From CAKKQX01 sp963734595 (lineage in GTDB: Bacteria > Pseudomonadota > Gammaproteobacteria > Burkholderiales > SG8-41): DNA of 64,000 nt. Shown here piece by piece: positions 6,959 through 14,706 of the stretch; the first letter of the stretch is position 1; every line of letters begins with the position of its first letter. The notes below the pieces were generated by a model. It ran no database searches, was not told the origin of the DNA, and saw only the letters and a list, made by a program, of their open reading frames with translations. The position numbers were made by a program, and so were the translations under genes. The DNA lies in NCBI GenBank assembly GCA_963734595.1, contig CAVTHV010000026.1, positions 354,075 through 418,074 of the forward strand. Direction: 5' to 3'.

Positions 6959-7646
6959 GTCCATCCTTCGCTCGGAGTCGCTGACGCGGACGTACGTGTC
7001 GGGCGGGCGCGAGATCACCGTTCTTAGAGATATCACGTTCGATCTCGAGCCCGGCGGCTTCCTGGCGATCACCGGCCCGTCCGGCAGCGGCAAGAGCACG
7101 CTCCTCGGTCTGCTCGCCGGCCTCGACCGGCCCACCCGCGGCCGCATCGTCCTCGACGGCCACGACCTCTCGGCGATGACCGAGGACGAGCGCGCACGCG
7201 TCCGCGCGGCGAAGGTCGGGTTCGTCTTCCAGTCCTTTCACCTCATCCCGACCCTCACCGCGCGCGAGAACGTCCAGGTCCCCCTCGAGCTGCGCGGGGA
7301 GGACGGCCGCGCGCGGGCGGAGGAGCTGCTCCTGCGGGTCGGCCTCGGCGACCGCGGCCACCACTACCCGGCCCAGCTCTCGGGCGGCGAGCAGCAGCGG
7401 GTCGCCGTCGCGCGCGCGTTCGCCCACCGGCCGAAGATCCTGTTCGCCGACGAGCCGACCGGGAACCTCGACGCCGCGAACGGCGCGAACGTCGTCGGGC
7501 TCCTCGGCGAGCTGAACCGCGAGCTCGGCACGACCCTCGTCCTCGTCACGCACGACCCCGAGCTCGCCGCGAGGGCCCGCCGGGTCATCCGCCTGCGCGA
7601 CGGCGCCGTCGTCGAGGACGCGGCGCTCGTCGAAGCGGGTCGATGA
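6957..7646 (+). CDS. ybbA: ABC transporter ATPase, YbbA/LolD type
   Basis: A 229-residue ATPase with Walker A GPSGSGKSTLLGL, Q-loop FVFQSFHLIPTLTARENV, signature LSGGEQQRVAVARAF, Walker B ILFADEPTGNLD and VTHD. The MacB/LolD subfamily exports or extracts substrates rather than importing them. Its stop overlaps the next start (ATGA), so it is translationally coupled to the 854-residue permease. A TATGAT box (6926-6931) and a G-rich ribosome site precede the ATG. Upstream in-frame extensions were rejected because similarity starts at the ATG at 6957. Confidence 0.92.
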   Translation: MSILRSESLTRTYVSGGREITVLRDITFDLEPGGFLAITGPSGSGKSTLLGLLAGLDRPTRGRIVLDGHDLSAMTEDERARVRAAKVGFVFQSFHLIPTLTARENVQVPLELRGEDGRARAEELLLRVGLGDRGHHYPAQLSGGEQQRVAVARAFAHRPKILFADEPTGNLDAANGANVVGLLGELNRELGTTLVLVTHDPELAARARRVIRLRDGAVVEDAALVEAGR

Positions 7647-10207
7647 GCCGCTTCGTCCTCTCCCTCGCGTGGCGGGAGGCCCGCGGCTCGCGCCGTCGCG
7701 GCCTCCTGATCGTGCTCGCGATCGCGATCGGCGTGTCCGCCCTCGTCGCCATCAACTCGTTCACCGAGAACCTGCGCGAGTCCGTGCGGCGCGAGGCGCG
7801 CGCGCTCCTCGGGGCCGACCTCGTGATCGGCTCGGCCGGGCCGCTCTCCGACCGTGCGGAGGCGCTCGTCGAGGAGGCGCGCCGCTCCACGAGCCCGCCG
7901 GCCGACGTCGCGCGCGTCGTCACGTTCGGCGCGATGGCGCTCGTGCCGGGCGGCACGTCGACGCGGCTCGTGCAGGTGCGCGGGATCGACCCCGGCTACC
8001 CGTTCTACGGCAAGGTCGAGACCTCGCCGGCCGGGGAGTGGCCGGAGCTCGCCGGCAAGGGCGGCGCGATCGTCGACGGCGCCCTTCTCACCATGCTCGG
8101 CGCACGCGTCGGCGACGAGCTGCAGCTCGGGGAGGCGCGGTTCGTCATCCGCGCGGCGATCCGCGACATGCCGGGCGACGTCGGCGTCGCGAGCGCGCTC
8201 GGCCCGCGCGTCTTCGTCCCCCGCGCCTCGCTCGACGCGACGAGGCTCCTCACCTTCGGGTCCCGCGCGCGCTACGAGGCCGCGCTCCGGCTGCCGAAGG
8301 GCGCGGACGCCGACCGCATCGCCGGCCGGCTCCGCTCGGCTCTTTCCGCCGAGCGCGCCTCCGTTCGGACCGTCTCGGAGGACCAGAAGCGGCTGTCCGA
8401 GTCGCTCACCCGCTTCGGCAACTTCCTCGCGCTCGTGGCGCTCGTCGCGCTCCTCCTCGGCGGCCTCGGCGTCGCGAGCGCGGTGCACGTGTTCATCAAG
8501 CGCCGCATGACGACGATCGCCGTCCTGCGCTGCCTCGGCGCCTCGGCCGGCGTCCTCCTCGCCGCGTACCTCGTCCAGGCCGTCGTGGTCGGCCTGCTCG
8601 GAAGCCTGCTCGGCGCGGCCCTCGGCGCCGCGGTCCAGCTGCTGCTGCCGCGCCTGCTCGCGGACGTCCTGCCCGTGGACGTAGCGTGGTCGCTCTCGTG
8701 GCGGTCGGTCGCGGGCGGCATCGCGGTCGGCGTCTGGGTCGCGGTCGTATTCGCCCTCCTGCCGATCCTCGGCGTGCGCGACGTCTCGCCGCTCGCCGTG
8801 CTGCGCCGCGACTACGAGGAGACGCGTCCTCGCCGGCGCGACCCGCTGCGCCTCCTCGCCGCGCTCGCCCTCGCGGCGAGCCTCGCCGGGCTCTCCGTCG
8901 TGCAGGCCGGCCGCGTGGCCGCCGGCCTCGCGTTCGCGCTCGGCGTCGCGGTCGCGCTCGCTCTCCTCGCGCTCTCGGCACTCCTGCTCGTCCGGGGGCT
9001 GCGCCGCTTCTTCCCCTCCGGCCTGCCCTACCTGTACCGGCAGGGCCTCGCGAACCTCTACCGGCCGGCGAACCAGACGCTCATGGTCGTCCTCGCGCTC
9101 GGCTTCGGTGTCTTCCTGCTGAGCACGCTGCTGCTCGTGCAGCACAACCTGCTGCGCGACCTGCGCGTCGACCGCGGCGAGAGCCGGCCGAACCTCGCGT
9201 TCTTCGACGTGCAGCCCGACCAGCGCGAGGACGTCGAGGCCCGCGTGCGGGCGGCGGGGCCGCTCACGTCGCCCGTCGTTCCCATCGTGCCGATGCGCAT
9301 CCAGTCGCTGAAGGGTCGGCTCGCCTCGGAGCTCCTCGCGATCGAGGACGACAAGCTGCGGCCGGAGCGCTGGGCGCTCCGGCGCGAGTACCGCAGCAGC
9401 TACCGCGACGCACCCGCCGAGGCGGAGAAGGTCGTGTCCGGCGCGTGGTGGCGGCCCGGGGAGTGGAAGGGACGCGCCGCGGGAGACGAGCCCGTGCCGA
9501 TCGCGCTCGATGCGAACCTCGCCCGGGAGCTGCGCCTCGCCGTCGGCGACGAGGTCGACTGGGACGTGCAGGGGGTCACCGTGCGCTCGCGCGTGGCCGC
9601 GCTGCGCGACGTGCAGTGGGTGCGCTTCTCGCCGAACTTCTTCGTCGTCTTCCCCGAGGGTCCGCTCGACGCCGCGCCGAAGACGTTCGTCGTCCTCTCG
9701 CGGGTCGAGGACGAGGCGCGCCGCGGCGCGCTGCAGCGCCAGGTCGTGGAAGCGCACCCCAACGTGTCGACGCTCGACCTGACGCAGGTGCAGCGGGCGA
9801 TCGAGTCGGTGCTCGACAAGGTCGTGCTCGGCGTGCGCTTCATGGCGCTCTTCAGCGTCGCCGCCGGTGCGCTCGTCCTCGCCGGCGCCGTCGCCTCGAG
9901 CCGTCAGCAGCGCGTCCGCGAGGGGGCGCTCCTCCGGACGCTCGGCGCCACGCGCCCCCAGCTCGTGCGCATCCTGCTCGCCGAGTACGTGGTGCTCGGC
10001 GCGCTGGCCGCGGCGACGGCGATCCTGCTCTCGGCTGTCGCCGCGTGGGCGCTCGTCCGCTTCGTGTTCGAGGGCTCGTTCGCGCTGCCCGGGCCGTCGC
10101 TGCTCGCGCTCGTCCTCGGGATCGTCGGGATCACGATCCTCGTGGGCCTCTCGGGCAGCACCGAGGTCTGGCGCCGCCCGCCGCTCGAGGTGCTGCGCGC
10201 GGAGTGA
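7643..10207 (+). CDS. ybbP: ABC transporter permease, YbbP-like FtsX-domain protein
   Basis: An 854-residue permease with the YbbP architecture. There is a TM helix near residues 18-38, then a long periplasmic domain (about 40-255). Two FtsX-type permease blocks follow, each with three or four helices: about 255-380 (LVALVALLLGGLGVASAVHVF, TTIAVLRCLGASAG) and about 730-850 (LRTLGATRPQLVRILLAEY). Central hydrophobic helices (405-490) and a second periplasmic domain lie between them. With YbbA it should form an export or lipid/lipoprotein-handling complex. The neighbouring tesA suggests a shared acyl or lipid substrate, as proposed for the same trio elsewhere; the substrate is not known. Confidence 0.9.
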   Translation: MSRFVLSLAWREARGSRRRGLLIVLAIAIGVSALVAINSFTENLRESVRREARALLGADLVIGSAGPLSDRAEALVEEARRSTSPPADVARVVTFGAMALVPGGTSTRLVQVRGIDPGYPFYGKVETSPAGEWPELAGKGGAIVDGALLTMLGARVGDELQLGEARFVIRAAIRDMPGDVGVASALGPRVFVPRASLDATRLLTFGSRARYEAALRLPKGADADRIAGRLRSALSAERASVRTVSEDQKRLSESLTRFGNFLALVALVALLLGGLGVASAVHVFIKRRMTTIAVLRCLGASAGVLLAAYLVQAVVVGLLGSLLGAALGAAVQLLLPRLLADVLPVDVAWSLSWRSVAGGIAVGVWVAVVFALLPILGVRDVSPLAVLRRDYEETRPRRRDPLRLLAALALAASLAGLSVVQAGRVAAGLAFALGVAVALALLALSALLLVRGLRRFFPSGLPYLYRQGLANLYRPANQTLMVVLALGFGVFLLSTLLLVQHNLLRDLRVDRGESRPNLAFFDVQPDQREDVEARVRAAGPLTSPVVPIVPMRIQSLKGRLASELLAIEDDKLRPERWALRREYRSSYRDAPAEAEKVVSGAWWRPGEWKGRAAGDEPVPIALDANLARELRLAVGDEVDWDVQGVTVRSRVAALRDVQWVRFSPNFFVVFPEGPLDAAPKTFVVLSRVEDEARRGALQRQVVEAHPNVSTLDLTQVQRAIESVLDKVVLGVRFMALFSVAAGALVLAGAVASSRQQRVREGALLRTLGATRPQLVRILLAEYVVLGALAAATAILLSAVAAWALVRFVFEGSFALPGPSLLALVLGIVGITILVGLSGSTEVWRRPPLEVLRAE

Positions 10208-10211
10208 GGCC

Positions 10212-11480
10212 TCAGCGGCCGCCCACGGCGGGGCCGACCGTCGCCGCGGGGATACCGCGCCGGAAGACGGTCGTCGAGGGGTTGTAGGTTCTCCAGTCGA
10301 ACCAGTACTCCTTCAGCGCCTTCACCTTCGCCAGCTGGGTGCCGGCCAGCGGCCCCGACAGGGCCCGGCCAGAGAAGCCCCACGCACTGCCGGTCTCGGC
10401 GTCGACCATCCGCAGCGGCGCGGCTCCGCTCACCGCGAGCAGCTCGAGCGTTCGGCCGCCGGCCCGCCGGTCGAACACGCGGATCGACTTGCGGTCGTCC
10501 GCGACGACGAGCGCGATCGGCACGCTACCGAGCGTGTCGAGTGCGGGGCTCATCTCCCTGAGCGCCGGAAAGAGATAGGCGCGGGCGTGCCCGTTCACGA
10601 CGACGCCCACGACCACCGCGCGCGGCGCCAGGGGCTCACCCGGGACGATCGCGGTCACCGTCTTCTCCGTCTTCATCCGGCGCTCCCAGTTCGCGGGCGC
10701 GTAGTCCTCCTCGCGCCCGGCGACCGGAAGCAGCACGCGGCCGCCGGGGTTCTCGGACTTCCAGATCCCGTACGACACCTCGTCGTGCACGATCCCGACC
10801 AGTCGGCGGCCGCGGAGGGGACCCTGGATGGCCTCGCCCGTCACCTGCTGCCACCACGAGCCGGTCTGCTCGTCGCGCATCACGAAGTTCTGGTTGTTGA
10901 TACCGAACAGGCGGAAGGTCAGCGGCCGACCGTCCAGCGTCCGGTCCCACACGAGACCGGTGTGGCACAGCGTTCAGTAGGTGCTGACGACCGGCCTGCC
11001 CCCGACCACGTCGTTGAGGAGGTGGTGATAGGCCATCTCGCGGACCGGGTACGCGACCGCGTCGCCGCCGACTGAGACGGCGATCACCATGTCGTTGTCC
11101 TCGACGGTGCTGACGGCGGCGACCCGCGCGTAGGACGGGTCCGGGATCGGCCGGAACATCCACTCGAAGTGGTTCTGGCGGGCGAACCAGGCGGCCGCGG
11201 CCGCGAGCACCACGAGCGCGGCGAGGGCCGACCGCGGCCACCCGCCGCGCGCCCGGCGAGCGAGCGGCACGGCGATGGCGGCGGCGAGGACGAAGAGCAC
11301 GAGCGTCGCCGCCGGCGCGGCCCCCCGCAGCTCGAATGCGATCGCGACGCCGAACGGCGTCTGCGGCCGGAACGGTTGGAGCAGGATGACGGGCGCCGCG
11401 ACGAGCGCGAGCGCGCCGAGCACGGCGGCCGCACACGCCAGCCACAGCCCGGCGGCGCCGGCCGAGCCGGCGCGCGTCAC
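10212..11480 (-). CDS. DUF3179 membrane protein, probable selenoprotein (TGA = Sec169)
   Basis: The frame runs from a GTG at 11480 to a TGA at 10974-10976, then continues with full DUF3179 similarity to 10212 (422 residues). The motif is STY-U-TLCHTGLVWDR where the family has YCxLC, so the TGA replaces the first Cys of a CxxC pair (Sec169, Cys172). Downstream blocks SGINN-like GINNQNFVMRDEQTGSWW, QVTGEAIQGPL and VSYGIWKSENPGG are family typical. Residues about 8-110 hold two to four TM helices, so the domain probably faces the periplasm. A 6-bp hairpin with loop CGGUCUC lies right after the UGA. The start overlaps the cyclophilin stop (GTGA). Function unknown; a UxxC redox role is inferred. 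A nonsense mutation is the alternative. Confidence 0.85.
10944..10968 (-). promoter_or_regulatory. Candidate bacterial SECIS hairpin of the DUF3179 gene
   Basis: In the mRNA, eight nt after the UGA, CCACAC (10965-10960) pairs with GUGUGG (10952-10947) around the loop CGGUCUC. Two further pairs extend the stem past one mismatch. The loop has G at its second position, as expected for bacterial SECIS elements. The loop begins 14 nt after the UGA, slightly closer than typical. Confidence 0.65.
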
Positions 11481-12103
11481 GGCTGCGCCGGCGCCGGGGC
11501 CGCCGACGGCTCCTGGATCGTGACCTTCATCTCGACCCGCTCGGCGGCGGCCTGGCCGTTCACCGGGGTCAGGCCGATCTGGTCCACGACCTCCATGCCG
11601 GAGACGACCTCGCCGAAGATCGTGTACTGCCCCTGCAGCGACGGCTGGTCGCGGATGCAGACGAAGAACTGCTTGCCGCCGCTGTCGTTGCTCGAGGGCC
11701 GGCGCGCCGCGGCCACGGTGCCGCGGGTGAACGGCCGGTCGGAGAACTCCGCCGGGAGGAGGCCGAGGCCGCCCGTGCCGTACTGCGCGGTCTTCGCCGG
11801 GTCCTTCGAGAGCGGGTCGCCGCCCTGGATGATCCCGCCCGCGATGACGCGGTGGAACGTGGTGCCGTCGTAGCCGCCGGCCTTCGCCGTCCTGACGAAG
11901 AGCGCGGCGTGCTTCGGCGCCACGTCCGGCAGCAGCCGGATCGTGAAGCGCCCCTTGGCCGTCTCCACGACGGCCTCGGTCCCGGGCGCCACGGCCACGG
12001 CCGGCGCCGCGGTGGCCGGCTTGGGCTTCGGCGCCGCCTTGGTCTGGGCAAGGGCGATCGACGAAGTAGCGGCGGCGATCAGCAGCAAGGCGGTCGTTCG
12101 CAC
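11477..12103 (-). CDS. Secreted cyclophilin-type peptidyl-prolyl isomerase
   Basis: 208 residues from a GTG start (12103) with GGAGG six nt upstream. A signal peptide (VRTTALLLIAAATSSIALAQ) is followed by a short Lys/Pro/Ala linker and a cyclophilin domain: FHRVIAGGIIQGGDP, GLGLLPAEFSDRPFTRGTVAAAR, QFFVCIRDQPSLQGQYTIFGEVVSGMEVV (split into family blocks). The catalytic Arg (FHR) and the Gln-Phe-Phe segment are present. It should help fold proteins in the periplasm. A TACGAT box stands upstream (about 12120-12125). The stop overlaps the GTG of the DUF3179 selenoprotein, so the two are translationally coupled. Confidence 0.9.
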   Translation of the reverse strand: MRTTALLLIAAATSSIALAQTKAAPKPKPATAAPAVAVAPGTEAVVETAKGRFTIRLLPDVAPKHAALFVRTAKAGGYDGTTFHRVIAGGIIQGGDPLSKDPAKTAQYGTGGLGLLPAEFSDRPFTRGTVAAARRPSSNDSGGKQFFVCIRDQPSLQGQYTIFGEVVSGMEVVDQIGLTPVNGQAAAERVEMKVTIQEPSAAPAPAQP

Positions 12104-12120
12104 AATGGCCTCCGGTCGAA

Positions 12121-12276
12121 TCGTAGCAACAGCCCAACGCGACGGACACAGGCACGTCCACGGGACGGACGACGAACTGACCGCCCTGGAACGAGCAGAG
12201 GAACGTTCCGGGGCACATCTCGACCACGCATCGACAAGGCCACCGGTGTCGATGCCCCATCGAGATCTGCCCCGGT
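12121..12276 (-). repeat. Intergenic hairpin-plus-pyrimidine-tail element, copy A
   Basis: A long imperfect hairpin (12207-12235 with 12248-12276, 12-nt loop, about 23 of 29 pairs) ends 4 bp from the pfkB stop. On the minus strand it continues GTCGAGATGTGCCCCGGAAC then GTTCC and GTCCGTCCCGTGG. The junction closely matches copy B at 48806-48830 (GTCGAGATCCGCCCGGAACG), so the two are homologous. Confidence 0.65.
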
Positions 12277-12279
12277 GAC

Positions 12280-13140
12280 TTACTCCTCCCACTCGCCGTC
12301 CTCGACGAGGCGCTCGCGCTCCGTCATGCGGCGCAGCACCTCGGCGCGGCCGCCGAGCGACGAGACGCCTACGCCCTCGACCGCGCACGACGCCGCGCAG
12401 GCGGCGAACGCCGCCGCGTCGAGCGAGTCGCCGGTCTCCTGGTAGCGGACGAGGAACGCGGCGGCGAAGACGTCGCCGGCGCCGGTGGGGTCCACCTCCG
12501 CCCGCGGCAGCGACGGCACCTCGTGGACGCTGCTTCGCGTGAGCAGCGTCAGCCCGCGCCAGCCGCGGGTGAGCGCGACGATGGGCACGCACGCGAGCAG
12601 CTCGCGGGCGCGCGCGTCGGCGTCGGGCAGGTCGTGCTCGGAGAGGAAGAGGACGTGGACGCCGAGGAGGTCGCGGGCCGGCCGCTCCCACGCCCGGGCC
12701 GACACGACACCGTCCGCGTCGATCGACCGGACGTAGCCCTGCGCGATCGCGCCCGTGCAGCCGGCGTCGAGGGCGGTCGCGGGCACGCCGAAGAGCTCGT
12801 TGGCGACGGAGCCGAGGAGGAGCGCGTCGGGGTCGCGCCACGTGTCCGGCAGCGGCTCGAGGTCCACGTCGTCGGCGCGCGCGGTGACGACCTGCCGCCG
12901 CGTCCCGTCCTCGTCGTACTCGTTCACGAAGCGCGTGGTCGCCGACGAGCGGCGGACGAAGACGGAGACGCCCGGCAGCTCGCGCGCGGGCTCGAAGTCG
13001 GGACCGGCCGACGTGAGGATCGCGACGTCCCAGCCGAGCTTGTGCGCGGCGAGGGCGCCGTAGGTCACCGAGCCGCCGAGGACGTCTCCGCCGGGCCGGC
13101 GGTCGCGCGTGACGTGGCCGATCGCGAGGAGGCGCGGCAA
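12280..13140 (-). CDS. PfkB-family sugar/nucleoside kinase
   Basis: A 286-residue ribokinase-fold protein. The C-terminal PfkB signature DPTGAGDVFAAAFLVRY supplies the anion hole and catalytic Asp, and the N-terminal GHVTRDRRPGG plus GGSVTYGALAA form the substrate side. Substrate cannot be read from sequence; proteins of this short type are often annotated as inositol or ribo-kinase-like. The likely start is TTG at 13140, because the family N-terminus begins exactly there and no ATG is closer. It lies 16 bp after purF on the same strand, so co-transcription with purF is likely. Confidence 0.85.
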   Translation of the reverse strand: MPRLLAIGHVTRDRRPGGDVLGGSVTYGALAAHKLGWDVAILTSAGPDFEPARELPGVSVFVRRSSATTRFVNEYDEDGTRRQVVTARADDVDLEPLPDTWRDPDALLLGSVANELFGVPATALDAGCTGAIAQGYVRSIDADGVVSARAWERPARDLLGVHVLFLSEHDLPDADARARELLACVPIVALTRGWRGLTLLTRSSVHEVPSLPRAEVDPTGAGDVFAAAFLVRYQETGDSLDAAAFAACAASCAVEGVGVSSLGGRAEVLRRMTERERLVEDGEWEE

Positions 13141-13156
13141 GGGCGGCCGCGCCCCG

Positions 13157-14617
13157 TCAGGCCCGCGCCTTCTCGAAGAGGCGCAGCTGCGACTCGTCGA
13201 GGACGGAGACCGCCACCGGGTAGCGACCCGAGAAGCACGCCGTGCAGTGGCGGCGCGCCGGCGAGTCGGCCACCGCCTCGAGCAGGCCCTCCTGCGAGAG
13301 GTACCCGAGGGAGTCGGCCTCGATGAACCTTCGGATCTCCTCGACGGTGTGCGACGAGGCGATCAGCTCGCTCTTCAGCGGCGTGTCGATGCCGTAGTAG
13401 CAGGGCCCGGTCGTCGGCGGGCTCGAGATGCGCATGTGCACCTCGCGCGCGCCCGCCTCGCGCACCATGCGCACGATCTTGCGCGAGGTGGTTCCGCGCA
13501 CGATCGAGTCGTCGATCAGCACCACCCGCCGGCCCTCGATCACCTGGCGCACCGGGTTGAGCTTGATCTTCACCCCGGCGGCGCGCTGACCCTGCCGCGG
13601 CTGGATGAACGTGCGGCCCACGTAGTGGTTGCGGATGAGCCCCCACTCGAACGGGATCCCGCTCTCCTGCGAGAAGCCGAGGGCCGCCCCCACGCCGCTG
13701 TCCGGAATCGCGACCACCGCATCGGCCGGGGCCGGAGCCTCGCGCGCGAGCTGGCGGCCGAGGGCGATGCGCGACTCGAGCACGGTGCGGTTGAACACGA
13801 GGCTGTCGGGCCGCGCGAAGTAGACGTGCTCGAAGACGCAGTGCGCCGTCGGCTCCGGCGGGAACGGCTTGTAGCAGCGCATCCCCTCCGCGTCGACGAC
13901 GATCAGCTCGCCCGGCTCCACGTCGCGGACGTACTCCGCGTCGATCAGGTCGAGCGCGCACGTCTCGGAGGTGACGATCGTGGCGCCGTTCAGCCGTCCG
14001 AGCACGAGGGGCCGGAAGCCCCACGGGTCGCGCGCCGCCACCATCGCCTCCGGCGTGAGGAAGAGGAGCGAGAAGGCGCCCATCACCTTGTACAGGCTGG
14101 AGGCGAGCGCGTCCTCGAGCCGCTCGCGGTGGCTGCGGGCGTAGAGGTGCAGGATGACCTCGGTGTCCGAGGTCGACTGGAAGATCGAGCCGGCCGCCTC
14201 GAGCTCCTGCCTCAGGATGCCGGCGTTCACGATGTTGCCGTTGTGGCCGATCGCGATCGGCCCGCGGTGGCACTCGATCAGGTACGGCTGGGCGTTCGTC
14301 CCGACCGTGTCGCCGGCCGTCGAGTAGCGGACGTGGCCGATCGCGCGGTCACCGGGCAGCTGCTCGAGGACGCGGTCCGAGAACACCTCGTTGACGAGGC
14401 CCATCCCCTTCTCGAGGCGCAGCTGGCGCCCGTCGCCGCACGCTATCCCGGCGGACTCCTGGCCACGGTGCTGGAGCGCGTAGAGCCCCATGTACGTCAG
14501 GTGGGCCGCCTCGGGGTGCCCGAACACCCCGAACAGGCCGCACTGATCGTGGAAGTGGTCGTCCTCCAGCCCCGCGGCGACGAAGGACGACCCGGCGCGA
14601 TCCTGGGGGCGGGTCAT
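13157..14617 (-). CDS. purF: Amidophosphoribosyltransferase
   Basis: A 486-residue PurF of the Bacillus type. A 25-residue propeptide precedes the nucleophile Cys26 (HDQCGLFGVFG), which processing should expose. The glutaminase part has HRGQESAG, GHVRYSTAG and GHNGNIVN. The transferase PRPP loop is VVLIDDSIVRGTTS. Cysteines in AHCVFEH, PCYYGIDTP and HCTACFSG fit the four ligands of the oxygen-sensitive [4Fe-4S] cluster of this subtype. It catalyses the first committed step of purine synthesis. A TACCAT box ends 7 nt before the ATG (leaderless). pfkB follows at 16 bp. Confidence 0.95.
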   Translation of the reverse strand: MTRPQDRAGSSFVAAGLEDDHFHDQCGLFGVFGHPEAAHLTYMGLYALQHRGQESAGIACGDGRQLRLEKGMGLVNEVFSDRVLEQLPGDRAIGHVRYSTAGDTVGTNAQPYLIECHRGPIAIGHNGNIVNAGILRQELEAAGSIFQSTSDTEVILHLYARSHRERLEDALASSLYKVMGAFSLLFLTPEAMVAARDPWGFRPLVLGRLNGATIVTSETCALDLIDAEYVRDVEPGELIVVDAEGMRCYKPFPPEPTAHCVFEHVYFARPDSLVFNRTVLESRIALGRQLAREAPAPADAVVAIPDSGVGAALGFSQESGIPFEWGLIRNHYVGRTFIQPRQGQRAAGVKIKLNPVRQVIEGRRVVLIDDSIVRGTTSRKIVRMVREAGAREVHMRISSPPTTGPCYYGIDTPLKSELIASSHTVEEIRRFIEADSLGYLSQEGLLEAVADSPARRHCTACFSGRYPVAVSVLDESQLRLFEKARA

Positions 14618-14706
14618 CAGGGCAATGGTAGCCGATCCGGTACCTCGCTTCCGGCCCGCTGAACCGTGAGGCTCGCCACCGCGCGCACCGGCACGCCGGC
14701 CGTGAT

